Shown here piece after piece: positions 39,432 through 50,297 of a stretch of 64,000 nucleotides of DNA. The DNA comes from Ascidia mentula (Eukaryota; Chordata; Ascidiacea; Phlebobranchia; Ascidiidae). The DNA is taken from contig OX387203.1 of NCBI GenBank assembly GCA_947561715.1, positions 5,208,001-5,272,000 on the forward strand, written 5' to 3'. The notes under the pieces are model-generated. The model was not told the origin of the DNA. It was given only the letters and a program-made list of their open reading frames with translations, and made no database searches. Position 1 is the stretch's first letter. Every line of letters starts with the position of its first letter. A program made the translations under genes and the position numbers.

Positions 39432-39983
39432 TTTCCCAAAGCTTCATTTTAAAGCATAGTTTTCATGAGCATGACTTTTTACATTTTATTGTATATTTCA
39501 AAAGTACTAAACTTGTCAACATATTATTTACAACAGGTTGCATTTCCAAAACTTGTCTGCTTTGTTTTTGTTTGTAATTTTACAACTTTTCGCAGTGCAT
39601 TTAATTTTTTACCTAATGTATGTTGTTTCTTTACAATTATGTAATTACATATAACAATTTTATATCAATGGTTTGTTATTGTTTAAAAATTATGTAATTT
39701 TTTTTAAAACTGCAAATCCTGTAGTTGAATGTTCTGTGTTATTCGTTTTTTAGTACTTTTTGTTGGATTGTCATTCTACTTGCCTACACAACAAACCAAC
39801 TAAACAACTTTTGTAGCACAAATGCAATTGTCTTTTATATTGTTTGCACTACAGGTTTAAACCTATTGGAATTCACAATAAACCATCCTATGCACAGAGA
39901 ACTATTATAATAAGCATGACAAAAAAAGAGTCACGGACAAAACAGTTCCCAAATTGCAACAAATCGCCAACAGTACATGCAAG

Positions 39984-40463
39984 TTAAAAAATGTCAAATG
40001 TATGTGTAAATGGGCCGTTCGTATCCACTTTCAAAACTTGCAGGTTACCGTAAGTTCCACTTTTTACAGTCCCACTATTAGAATTCAAGGCATTTGACAA
40101 CGAGGTTATCAGTTTTTGATATAACTTATAACCAAGTTGCTTGTCAATGTTATTATGATACTGCATGGTTTTTCCTTTTAACTTTCCACCTAAAGTTGCT
40201 TGGGGCACTAGAAGAATGTCACCGTCTATATCCCTTAATGACACGAGTTTTCCTTCGACATTGCGACTAAGTTTAACGTTGGTGATAACATTGCTAATTT
40301 TTTCCACGGTTTCTTGGCTGGCTTCTTTTAGAAAGCACACATACGCCACGATCCCACGTCCGATATCCACGAATTCGGCATCTGATACAACGTCTGCTGG
40401 TTTAGTTTGCAAACGTGCAGACAAACACTGCTGCAAAATTAGTTTTACAGTTGCCTGTGCCAT
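39984..40463 (-). CDS. DTD2: D-aminoacyl-tRNA deacylase 2 (DTD2/ATD), copy A
   Basis: Intronless, 159 residues from MAQATVKLILQQC. Aligned by eye with human DTD2: LLQQCLxARLQ, GxVxYVCFxK, NVKLS, PQATLGGxLKG, MQYHxN, and the C-terminal GTYGNxQVLKxDTNGPFTH. DTD2 (animal tRNA deacylase) hydrolyses mischarged aminoacyl-tRNAs, such as L-Ala on tRNA-Thr. The PQATL and NGPFTH motifs set it apart from DTD1. An in-frame upstream ATG at 40535 would add 24 mostly hydrophobic residues (SFLGCFILLLFPWG); the shorter start fits the family better. Convergent with the MARVEL gene. The MULE insertion begins about 280 bases upstream of its start. Confidence 0.92.
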   Translation of the reverse strand: MAQATVKLILQQCLSARLQTKPADVVSDAEFVDIGRGIVAYVCFLKEASQETVEKISNVITNVKLSRNVEGKLVSLRDIDGDILLVPQATLGGKLKGKTMQYHNNIDKQLGYKLYQKLITSLSNALNSNSGTVKSGTYGNLQVLKVDTNGPFTHTFDIF

Positions 40464-40754
40464 TTTATCACAAAATGTGCCCCAGGGAAAGAGCAGCAAA
40501 ATAAAACAGCCTAAAAATGAGGAACTATCAAACAATTACTCTGTTAACAGATCGATCCTTTGAAATAAAATATAATTTACGAAAAAAATAATTTTAGGAG
40601 GGTTTATGAAACTTATTTGTTAATTTTCTAATTCGAATATTTTTTGCTGTAGAAATACTTTTTTGACAACATTTGAATCGTTGTGAACGATATTTATTGT
40701 TTTCACGTTATTTTTTGCTGGTATTGGTGCAAAATTTCCGGTTCCTCTAAATAT

Positions 40755-40850
40755 ACCGGGTTGTCAGGGTTGTCAGGGTCGGCAGGGTCGGCAGGGTTGG
40801 CCGGGTCGGCCGGGTCGGTCGGGTCGGCAGGGTTGGCCACGTATTAGCTG
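40755..40850 (+). repeat. GC-rich subterminal minisatellite, left end of MULE
   Basis: Tandem 9-10-bp units: GGGTTGTCA, GGGTCGGCA, GGGTTGGCC, GGGTCGGCC. It is repeated in inverse orientation at 45388-45520, so the element ends in long imperfect inverted repeats made of satellite. Confidence 0.9.
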
Positions 40851-41512
40851 GGTTATAGGCAGTGTTAGTGGTTTTTGCAGTTTAGATAAGTAAATAATTT
40901 TCGTTTGTCAAGTGAATACCTTTGAACTAGTATGTTTTTGTATAAGTCGTGCTTTATGTATTTTACTAACATTAATCCACGAAAACTTATACTGGATTCC
41001 TCAAAAAATTATGTATATACAGCCCACAGGTAAGGTTTATTACATCCATGGTTTTGTAGGGTGTAGTTGCTATCAATGCTACTGGTCCAGTACTAACTTG
41101 AAAGTGATGTTTCCAGCCCCAAGTTATCCAAGTAGGCTATTGATAGTTTTTTATCACTTTTATGCCTCTTATACTCTTTAATCACTCTTAAATATGTAGA
41201 TATTATTTTTGCTTTTATTAGGAAAAGAAGCAAAAGAAGAAATGAAGTCTGAACTAAAAATTCTCAAAGTTTCATTTTTTTGTGGAAGGTCACCTTTTCA
41301 GCCCTCCTTCGCTTTCTCTGGTGTGGCTTTTTTCCACAACAGCTTGCTGGAGGTATTGTATGCACATTGAAAATATTTTTGCTGTTAAGATTGTGTTTCA
41401 TGTATTTCAGAAAGCATTTTCCTCTTTCTTCCTTAGATAGTTCGCACCAATCTGAGTATGGTATTTCATGTTCTTTGTATTTTGGTCTTAAACTAAACGG
41501 TCCTAATTTTAT

Positions 41513-44500
41513 TTATGCTTTTTCTGCTTCTGTGTACTGGCACTTTACCACTCCATAAATCATTGTAACTAGTTCTGGGAGCTTCAATTGTTTCCGTTCA
41601 GATTTTATCTTTAAAACATGGTTTATGCTTTCTGCATAGTTGTTGGACCATCCTAAGTCAACTTTTAACCTTGGTTCCCAAACTTTTTCTTTTAGAAGTG
41701 GCAAGAATCTGCAACTCAGATAGGTGTGAAGAGTTGATGGATATTTTTCCATAAATCCATGCAGCATTCTTGTTTTTTCTTCCTCGAACTCTATTTCATC
41801 AACGGATAAAAGTAAGTTAAACACTTCATCAATTATTTTGTTTCTTTCTGTATTATTTAGGCCAATTTTGTCGGACATGTAATGCTGTAAGTTTTGCTTT
41901 AAATGCCTTGTACACAAAACATGCACTGCATTTGGAAAAGCTTCCATGATGGCATGGTGCAAGGCCTTCTCGTCATCTGTTCCGAAGATAATGTTGTCGT
42001 TTTTTAATGCAAACTTTAGCGTTTGGAAAAATTCCAGGTAAGTTTGAGTGTCAGACCTTGTGTGGAGAAAAACTGGTCCAAGAAATAGTGGATGCTTTTG
42101 GGTTGAATTCCGAGTTAATGAAAGATTTTGGTGCACAGTTGTTGTAAGAAATGTTTTCCCTAAATTAAATGTTTTATCCACACACAGGACAGCTTTGGAA
42201 TTACAGCAAAACCTATTTATATCTAAAATTTGTTCTTCTGTGTAACAAATTATTGAAATTGGGCGTCCCTTGTAATTTTAAACCTTCTGAACAAATTCAT
42301 GTGTCTGGGCCATGTCAATTATTTTCATCACCTCCTCACTGTAATTGCTAGTTTTAACTGAAGTTGGGTCTTTTTGCTTTATTAGATTGTACTTTGTATT
42401 ATATATTTGCTGCAAATTCCTTGGCATTGATGTTAGATGATCTGTATTTTGCATTTTTTCATCGTATATATTTTTGGCAGTTTTCAGTGGAACTTCTTTG
42501 CGGAGCTCATCAACAACTTCTGGACAAGTCCGAATGTAGTTGCTCTGATTTGTTTTGCTATTTCCATGGGGTATTTGGAACGGTTGATTTCCTTTGTATT
42601 CAACCAGGTATAATGGTATCACTTCGTCATTTCCATAATATTCCAAAAATGATATTCTGCGCTTGTAGTTAGTATTATTGCAATGGGAGCCAATAAACTT
42701 GTTCAGTTTTATCAAGTTTGATTTCATTGGCTGTGGTTCTAACTGGTGATATTTGTATTCGGGTGTGGTTTGTTTGGTGCACATTTTGTTTCTATATTGA
42801 TACAGCTGCTTGAAACCATTCCTTTCAAAATAAGATGAGAAATAGGATTTTTTTTTCCATGCTCCACAGTCATCCCAAAACTTGTTTTTGAACCCTAGTT
42901 TCTTTCGCTGAATGTTTTCTGTGTTTTGTATGACTAAATAACAATTTTCTTTTTTTCCGAAAGGTATGCTTGCAAGTCCAGTTGTTGTTTTGTTTGTCAA
43001 AAATTGTAGAACCTTATGGGTGGGCAGAAATTCATTGCATTCCAGTTTGCCTTCGTTAGTTTTTGAAATTGTTTCTTCAAAAGAATCAGATGTTGACTTT
43101 TTAGGATTTGAATTTTCCTCATTTGCTTTTAGATCACCAGGAGTAAAAGAGTCTTGATTTGCTTCATTTTCTGTTGAATCAAACCAAACTGATTTCGAAT
43201 TTTCCTTTTTTATGCAATTGGGTAAAATGTTAAGACCAGATTTATTTTTATTTATTTTTTTATTTTTGTCCATTATTTCTTCTGTGTCTGTTGTATCCGA
43301 TTCTGAATTTTCTCTTTTGTTTGCAGTTGATGAATTATGCGAAATGTTAAGATCAGATTTATTTTCATTTGTTGACTCTAAGGGATCTGGAATATCTGTA
43401 GTAGAATCGAAGCAAACAGAAGAAGGTGGTTCTGGTATAATTTTTTCTGACTGAGTTTTACAAGGAGATATTAAGTTTACATTGCTTTCTGAACCTTCCT
43501 GTTTAATTGGTTTCAGACAGTATCCTGTTTTGGGGTTTACTTGCTCAGAATCTACATCATATTCTATTTCAAGATCGTATTGATTGACCACTGCACAAAA
43601 ATGATTTGGAGTCCAAATTTTTCCTTTTGTTTCTTGTGCAATTCTTGTCCACATTATATAAATTATTCCATTTGAACATTGACCAATTGGTGAGAATGTT
43701 TTATTTAACATGGTATACACTTCATCCTCTGGTCCATTGCATTTGGGGTAAATGGAACGTATATCCATTGCTATTGCATCACAAAGTGCCATTATGGTCC
43801 AGGTAGAAGAGTAGCCACCATCTACAATACAGTCCTTAACGGACTCCCAGTATTCTGGAGATATAAATTTCCAGTTTTGTGCTAAAATGTTTGTTTCATA
43901 TTTTTCTGCATTACAGATCATATTTATGGCACTCCTTAATCGAAGTTCAGTTGCTAAAGACTCATCACCTGCAAGTCCTACAGAAACTGCATTGAATAAG
44001 CAGTTTCCATCTGGAGTTGTTCTTGCTGCAACTTTGGATTTATAATTTGGTAAGTCTTTTAACAGAACATTTGAGTGATTATCCAAATTTATGCTGTTTA
44101 TCGCCAACTGTTTGTTTGTAAATGTATGATTGAAGTTTTTCAGAAGCAAATCCTCTCCCTGTGCTTTTTTGATCAATACATCTTCACTGAAACCACACTG
44201 AAACATAAAAAAACTAAATAAATAACTCTCCTAAGATTGTCAAGATGTTGTTTTATGACCTTTTTCTGCACATCTGCCAAAGTGTATACTTATGTATCAT
44301 GCTATGCTAAAAGTCTTCACTTATTTTTTAGTGCATTCTGGTACTTTTCTTTAAAACTGTTATGTCTGCTGCTAACCTTTATGCTAATTCACTAAAATAG
44401 CTTACAGTGACAAACATGTGATTTTAAAACACAAATATCATGTTGTTACAGTGCCAAGTCTTCTAAGTGACTGTTTGTAATTGAATCCTCTACTTCCTGC

Positions 44501-44671
44501 TGTACAACACATCTGGCACAAAAATGCTTCCTGTGTCAAATCCTTCCAGTCATTCAGATCAACATTCTCACATTTCCAGTGAAACCATTTTTTGCAATTT
44601 TCACAATAAATGCAATCTGTTTGGCAATTTTTTCTACATCTCCCACAGGGCCAATATTTTCTTCGAGGCAT
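41513..44671 (-). CDS. PHD-OTU-MULE transposase fusion with one in-frame stop
   Basis: Exon 1 44450-44671 encodes a PHD-type zinc finger (CGRCRKNC, CIYCENC, WFHWKCENV, FLCQMCC). GT-AG splicing to exon 2 (41513-44197) keeps frame. Exon 2 starts with an OTU cysteine-protease domain (DGNCLFNAVS with the catalytic Cys, and HFCAVVN with the His), then a charged Asn/Ser/Lys-rich linker with many acidic residues, then the MULE transposase (VDKTFNLGK, GTDDEKALHHAI, HVLCTRHLKQNL, WSNNYAESINHVLK), with Asp, Asp and Glu candidates for the DDE triad. A single TAA at 42278-42280 interrupts an otherwise continuous frame of about 890 codons just before VDKTF; 32 open codons follow it before the next Met. 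Either a recent inactivating change or two separately translated parts. Confidence 0.85.
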
Positions 44672-45387
44672 TTTTATTTGCAAAAACCAATTTGTATGAA
44701 CTAAAATAATTTACTGTAAAAAGATATCATGTCACTTTGAAGCTGGTTTACAACAACCTACTAATATTTTCCTCAGGTTAACTAGCTGTTTAGTTCTTTT
44801 AGTACACTTTTTTTTTAGATGTTGTGTTGTTCATGTATTTATCAAATTTTGTTTCAATTCGCAAGACATTACATATTTGTTGCAAATGTCTCGTGTTTTT
44901 CTAAGGTACACTTTCAGATGCAGTGTTTTCAGTTACAGGTTTACAGATTTCTTTAAACTTTGGTTCTCCTATCAACTTGCAAGACATTACACAAGTTTTT
45001 TTCTAGCAGTTACAGAATAGTAAAGGATAAAAATAGCAGTAATAGGGGTGCGTTTTCGTTTGTGTTGCGTGTATTTGCAGTAATACAAATTAACATTTTT
45101 CCTGGCATGTCTGTTTAATGCACTTGGCAAACCTCCAAAACCCACCAAATGCTGAAAGATGTACAAGACTTGGCCTTACTTTTATGTATTTTTTAATACA
45201 TAACGGGCAAAGAAACTGCATTTCACAATAAAGTTAAAAACATCGATAAACAGTATATCACAATACTTTTGACTGAATGCACAAGTAGGCTACTGCATTT
45301 TTTCATAAAAGGACTTGTCATGTTGTGGGATGCAAGTCTCTGATGATATGGCCTCTCTCAACACAACCTGCAGACAAAGTTCCCTGT
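44672..45387. other. Non-coding right part of MULE
   Basis: AT-rich promoter-side sequence of the transposon gene. No other coding region is recognised. Confidence 0.4.
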
Positions 45388-45520
45388 TAACCCTGCCGAC
45401 CCGGCATACCCTGCCAACCCGGCATACCCTGCCGACCCGGCCAACCCGGCATACCCTGCCAACCCTGCCGACCCTGCCGACCCGGCCAACCCTGTCGACC
45501 CGGACAGCCCTGCCAACCCG
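45388..45520 (-). repeat. GC-rich subterminal minisatellite, right end of MULE
   Basis: CCCTGCCGACCCGGCATACC-type units with CCAACCCGG variants, the inverse of 40755-40850. A 71-codon open frame through it is an artefact of the repeat. Confidence 0.9.
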
Positions 45521-45537
45521 GTATATTTAGGAGAAGG

Positions 45538-46873
45538 GGCTGTAACGTTACGGCTAACATAGGTAAGCGTCCAAGATCAGTAAACTGGACAAAATCGGTA
45601 ACCTAAACACGTGACTGCAGCGGCAAACAGGGAGGGTACATATTTTCATCTAAGGGGGGTAATTGAAATCATTTACTTTAAACATTGCACTGTGTCCACG
45701 ATAGGTAACTTTGTTATACGTTAGAGTAGTCACGCTATACCTTGTACTATGCCCATGATAGGTAAGTTTGTTAAACGTTAAGGTAGTCACGCTATACCTT
45801 GCACTATGTCCATGATAGGTAAGTTTGTTAAACGTTAAGGTAGTCACGTTATACCTTGCACTATGTCCATGATAGGTAAGTTTGTTAAACGTTAAGGTAG
45901 TCACGCTATACCTTGCACTATGTCCATGATGGGTAAGTTTGTTAAACGTTAGAGTAGTCACGCTATACCTTGCACTATGTCCATGATAGGTAAGTTTCTT
46001 AATTGTTAGGGTAGTCACGCTATACCTTGCACTATGTCCATGATGGGTAAGTTTGTTAAACGTTAGAGTAGTCACGCTATACCTTGTACTATGTCCATGA
46101 TAGGTAAGTTTGTTAAACGTTAAGGTAGTCACGCTATACCTTGCACTATGTCCATGATGGGTAAGTTTGTTAAACGTTAGAGTAGTCACGCTATACCTTG
46201 CACTATGTCCATGATAGGTAAGTTTCTTAATTGTTAGGGTAGTCACGCTATACCTTGCACTATGTCCATGATGGGTAAGTTTGTTAAACGTTAGAGTAGT
46301 CACGCTATACCTTGCACTGTGTCCATGATAGGTAAGTTTGTTATACGTCCAGGTAGTCACACTATACCTTGCACTATGTCCGTGATGGGTAACTTTGTTA
46401 AACGTTGAATAATTAACGAACTTACCTATGATGGACATAGTGCAAGGTATAGCGTGACTACTCTAACGTTTAACAAACTTACCTATCATGGACATAGTGC
46501 AAGGTATAGCGTGACTACCCTAACAATTAAGAAACTTACCTATCATGGACATAGTGCAAGGTATAGCGTGACTACTCCAACGTTTAACAAACTTACCTAT
46601 CATGGACATACTGCAAGGTATAGCGTGACTACTCTTACGTTTAACAAACTTGCCTATCATGGACACAGTGCAAGGTATAGCGTGATTCCCGTAACAATTA
46701 ATGAAGTTACCTATCGATGACGCAGTACAGGTTAAATGATTTCAATTACTCCCCTTGGATGAAAATATGTACCCTCCCTGTTTGCCGCTGCAGTCACGTG
46801 TTTAGGTTACCGATTTTGTCCAGTTTACTGATCTTGGACGCTTACCTATGTTAGCCGTAACGTTACAGCCCTA
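45538..46873. mobile_element. Foldback element with 57-bp tandem repeats in its arms
   Basis: Outer inverted repeats of about 115 bases (45538-45655 and 46756-46873; GGGCTGTAACGTTACGGC and its complement) are nearly perfect. Inside, about 12 tandem copies of a 57-bp unit (GGTAAGTTTGTTAAACGTTA to CTATGTCCATGATA) fill the left arm (about 45690-46400), and about five copies in opposite orientation fill the right arm (about 46420-46720). The whole forms a long palindrome. Because 57 is divisible by three, it yields a spurious 262-codon open frame. It lies directly beside the MULE right end. Confidence 0.9.
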
Positions 46874-47028
46874 TATGATATTTAGAGCAGGGTTGCCACT
46901 TGCCAGATTGGCGCTTTCGGCGCCAAATTCCCTGAATTTGGCTTTTTTCCATTTTGTCTGGCGCCCAAAATTTGGTTTGGCTTATTTGGCCCTTTTCTGG
47001 CGTTTTCCTGTTAGCTAGAGCAACCCAT
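46874..47028. other. Linker between foldback element and block B
   Basis: Contains GCAGGGTTGCCACTTGCCAG and TTGGCGCTTTCGGCGCCAAA, the latter a short palindrome. Part of it faintly resembles 52530-52600 (GCAGGATTGCCAAACTGCGC), perhaps a repeat remnant. Confidence 0.35.
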
Positions 47029-47113
47029 TATCTGCCACGAACTTTACTGTTCTGTCGGTGTTGGAGCGTAGCACACATTAATAAAGTTTATTGTCGGCTT
47101 TGTCCTAAGAATA

Positions 47114-47925
47114 ATGGCACAAGATTCTGTAGGCATTGATTTGGGTTGTTTTACATCCAGAGACGGTCTGTACTGTACGATACTTTTCGTAAGTATGGAA
47201 ATATTTATGCCATTTTTAATTACTTTGTATAATAAAGTTTTGTGCAGATACTCAACCTAATACTTGTCATCTTGTGTTCTGCCAGCAACTATTGGCAATA
47301 TGGTGCAACCTATAGGATGGGCATTGTGATCTTTTCCAGTGCATACAGTTGTGTAACCCTACTGTTCATTGGATTTATGTACATTTGCAAGCTCTACAAT
47401 GCATCAATTTGTGCTTGCCTGCCATGGGAACGACTGGTTGGTGATAAAAACCAGAAAAATTAAATGGACTAGAATAAAAAACTACTAGTAGGCCTAAATC
47501 TGTATGTCATAGAAACTCCCATTAATTTGGGCTACATTTGTTTGTTTGTAAATTTAACTTATTTTTTTAGGAGATTGGAAATTGCTTTCTATCTGCAATT
47601 TTTCATTTCATGGGTATGGCCACCTCTACAGTTGCAGCACAGGAATATGTGAATCATTACTTATATGGGACATCTGTGGCTTGTGTGGTAAGAAAGTGAC
47701 GAATAAAATTGATGTAAAACAGTGCTACAACATGTCATGTTCCGATGAAATTTTATCAACTTCAGTATTTGTCACAGCAATTTGCAAGTATGATCGAACA
47801 CATGTAATGCTTTACAGATTTTGAGCATCATTATCATGCTAGTGTATTTTGTACATGGATTGGTGATAGCTAGGTGGGGTGTCACAATGGTGAAGGAAAG
47901 AGACACCACAAATGTTCCAACCTAG
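47114..47925 (+). CDS. Four-helix MARVEL/CMTM-like membrane protein, copy B
   Basis: Exons 47114-47188, 47248-47436, 47571-47687 and 47818-47925, 162 residues, intact. The first two exons differ little from copy A (SRDGLYCTILF, NYWQYG, SAYSCVTLLFIGFMYICKLY). Exons 3-4 have diverged: MATSTVAAQEYVNHYLYGTS, and YFVHGLVIARWGVTM in place of YLAHAVMIIRSGEVRM. The tail MVKERDTTNVPT is identical. This suggests relaxed or diversifying change in the last two helices. Confidence 0.75.
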
Positions 47926-47944
47926 TTTCCCAAAGCTTCAGTTG

Positions 47945-48775
47945 AAGGACGCATATTGGTATTTCTATGAAAATTGGTTTTGGTGCTGGGAAATGCCCAC
48001 CGTGTAGACCTGTGTCACAATGCAAAGTCATGCATCACCAAGCAAAGCAGTGACGCAATTAAGTTAAATTTACAGTTGAATGGGCGCACATGTGCGTGCT
48101 GTTGTCATGGCGAATTTTAAGGTGTTTGGGGCAGTTTTAGTGTGGTTTTGAGCTATTCCAATTAGGTAGTAACTTGGTGGTGGGTGCTGCTGAAATTTAT
48201 GTTGAAAATGGAGCAAAAAAATCAGGCTGTGTTTGTGGCAAAATGAATCGTTTAAGTGTCCAATCATTTGTGATTTTATGAAAGATCCATTTCATATCTA
48301 CAAATTTTGATCAAAATTAGTCTCCGAAAAAATGGTTTAGCCACCCCCCTAGGGCCATTTGCCCCCCTGGTTACTCAATATTTTGGTTAAAAGAGCAACC
48401 AAAAATGGAACTGGATTTTGCAGAAAAATGAATCGTTCAACTACCCACTCATTTGCATTTTTTTGTAAGTTCCAACTCTTCTCTATGCGATGGCATCAAA
48501 TTTAGTTGCTGAAAAAGTGTCAATGCCCTCCCCCAAGGGCTGGGTATACCCCCCTGTTGGTCATATGATCTTCCAGGAGGCCCAAAAAGTCCTTGCTCTG
48601 TACAGTCTCATCCAGGAGCAATTTTTTTTTTTTCAACTTTGTAGAATTCCAGGTCCCTATGTAAGTCACAAGACCCATCAACGGTCATTGGGAAACAAGC
48701 GGAACAGTCGCTAGATGCATTACAGCCGAGGGCCTTGAACACAGGATTTCTCCTATCTAATACCCATATAGGTCC
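47945..48775. other. Block-B-specific segment (insertion, or deletion in A)
   Basis: About 830 bases missing from block A, where CCCAAAGCTTCATTTTAAAG replaces it. No terminal inverted repeats, coding frame or target duplication recognised. Internal phrases such as GCCCCCCTGG / CCACCCCCCTAGGG and repeated AAATGAATCGTT (about 48242 and 48427) hint at an internal duplication of about 180 bases. Confidence 0.5.
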
Positions 48776-49295
48776 TTAAAGCATAGTTTTCATGAGCATG
48801 CCTTTTGCATTTTATTGTATATTTCAAAAGTACTAAACTTGTCAACATATTATTAACAACAGGTTGCATTTCCAAAACTTGTCTGCTTTGTTTTTGTTTG
48901 TAATTTTATAACTTTTCGCAGTGCATTTAATTTTTTACCTAATGTATGTTGTTTCTTTACAATTATGTAATTACATATAACAATTTTATATCAATGGTTT
49001 GTTATTTAAAAATTATGTAATTTTTTATAAAACTACAAATCCTGTAGTTGAATGTTCTGTGTTATTCGTTTTTTAGTACTTTTTGTTGGATTGTCATTCT
49101 ACTTGCCTACACAACAAACCAACTAAACAACTTTTGTAGCACAAATACAATTGTCTTTTGTATTGTTTGCACTACGGGTTTAAACCTATTGGAATTCACA
49201 ATAAACCATCCTATGCACAGAGAACTATTATAATAAGCATGACAAAAAAGAGTCACGGACAAAACAGTTCCCAAATCGCCAACAGTACATGCAAG

Positions 49296-49775
49296 TTAAA
49301 AAATGTCAAATGTATGTGTAAATGGGCCGTTCGTATCCACTTTCAAAACTTGCAGGTTACCGTAAGTTCCACTTTTTACAGTCCCACTATTAGAATTCAA
49401 GGCATTTGACAACGAGGTTATCAGTTTTTGATATAACTTATAACCAAGTTGCTTGTCAATGTTATTATGATACTGCATAGTTTTTCCTTTTAACTTTCCA
49501 CCTAAAGTTGCTTGGGGCACTAGAAGAATGTCACCGTCTATATCCCTTAATGACACGAGTTTTCCATCGTCATTGCGACTAAGTTTAACGTTGGTGATAA
49601 CATTGCTAAGTTTTTCCACGGTTTCTTGGCTGGCTTCTTTTAGAAAGCAAACATACGCCACGATCCCACGTCCTATATCCACAAATTCGGCATCTGATAC
49701 AACATCTGCTGGTTTAGTTTGCAAACGTGCAGATAAACACTGCTGCAAAATCAGTTTTGCAGTTGCCTGCGCCAT
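49296..49775 (-). CDS. DTD2: D-aminoacyl-tRNA deacylase 2 (DTD2/ATD), copy B
   Basis: Intronless, 159 residues, differing from copy A at only a few positions (MAQATAKL for MAQATVKL, EKLSNV for EKISNV, RNDDGK for RNVEGK). All family motifs are intact (PQATLGGKLKG, NGPFTHTFDIF). The same upstream in-frame ATG exists (49847). It is divergently paired with LSM12, with about 520 bases between starts, and so may keep the original shared promoter. Confidence 0.92.
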   Translation of the reverse strand: MAQATAKLILQQCLSARLQTKPADVVSDAEFVDIGRGIVAYVCFLKEASQETVEKLSNVITNVKLSRNDDGKLVSLRDIDGDILLVPQATLGGKLKGKTMQYHNNIDKQLGYKLYQKLITSLSNALNSNSGTVKSGTYGNLQVLKVDTNGPFTHTFDIF

Positions 49776-50297
49776 TTTATCACAAAATGTTCCCCAGGGA
49801 AAGAGCAGCAAAATAAAACAGCCTAAAAATGAGGAACTATCAAACAATTACTCTGTTAACAGATCGATCCTTTGAAATAAAATATAATTTACGAAAAAAA
49901 TAATTTTAGGAGGGTTTATGAAACTTATTTGTCAATTTTCTAATTCGAATATTTTTTGTTGTAGAAATACTTTTTTGACAACATTTGAATCGTTGTGAAC
50001 GATATTTATTGTTTTCACGTTATTTTCTGCCGGTATTGGTGCAAAATTTCTGTTGACCCAGTTACAGGTAGAAGCGAAACTTTCGTTAAAACATACTTTT
50101 TTTTACAGACTTTTAGCAGCACAAACTAGCATTAACTGATGCTAAGCTGGTATAGCTGTGGCTACGGGTTTTATATTACACGTGGCCGTCACATCTTTGG
50201 CGTTCTGAAAAATTGAGACCAACTTCTGATGTAAATCAATGCAAGTTTGCTAACGGAGTAATTGCTGTCGTAAAAAATTCGAATGCAGGATACGGCG

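Larger units (their letters stand above)
38533..40737. repeat. Segmental duplication, block A
   Basis: From CCATTATCTGCCACGAAC to GGTGCAAAATTTC this block matches 47029-50050, carrying one MARVEL gene and one DTD2 gene in convergent order. The DTD2 half is far more similar between blocks than the MARVEL 3' exons. The right edge stops within a few bases of the MULE terminus. Confidence 0.9.
40744..45535 (-). mobile_element. MULE-type DNA transposon with PHD-OTU-transposase gene
   Basis: Ends are inverse complements: CTCTAAATATACCGGGTTG at 40745 and its complement CAACCCGGTATATTTAGGAG at about 45515-45534. Next to each end is a GC-rich minisatellite (40755-40850 and 45388-45520, units such as CAGGGTCGG / CCGACCCTG) in opposite orientation, contrasting with the AT-rich host. 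Inside is one minus-strand gene with a Mutator-like transposase. No convincing target-site duplication was identified. A plain cut-and-paste DNA transposon, almost intact. Confidence 0.85.
47029..50050. repeat. Segmental duplication, block B
   Basis: Matches block A (38533-40737) throughout, except for about 830 bases unique to B at 47945-48775. It ends at GGTGCAAAATTTC and then continues into the LSM12 promoter, so B's right flank is probably the ancestral one and A's copy was cut there. Confidence 0.9.

Noticed and set aside
40165-40563. 132-codon plus-strand open frame (and its twin at 49528)
   Set aside because: Antisense shadow of the DTD2 genes.
45690-46400. CRISPR-like regularly spaced repeats
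   Set aside because: The 57-bp units are directly tandem without unique spacers and lie in an animal genome.
45650-46438. 262-codon open frame with a 19-residue repeat
   Set aside because: It is produced by the 57-bp tandem repeat of a foldback element, with no start context or homology; the facing frame at 46454 is the same repeat inverted.
45515-46895. Reading the foldback element as part of the MULE, because ATATTTAGAG recurs at 46882
   Set aside because: The foldback has its own complete inverted ends, and the MULE ends already pair at 40745 and 45534; the recurrence is short.
46880-46900. Possible DNA-transposon terminus GCAGGGTTGCCACTTG
   Set aside because: Resembles common CAGGGTTGCCA ends, but no inverted partner was found in the 150-base linker.
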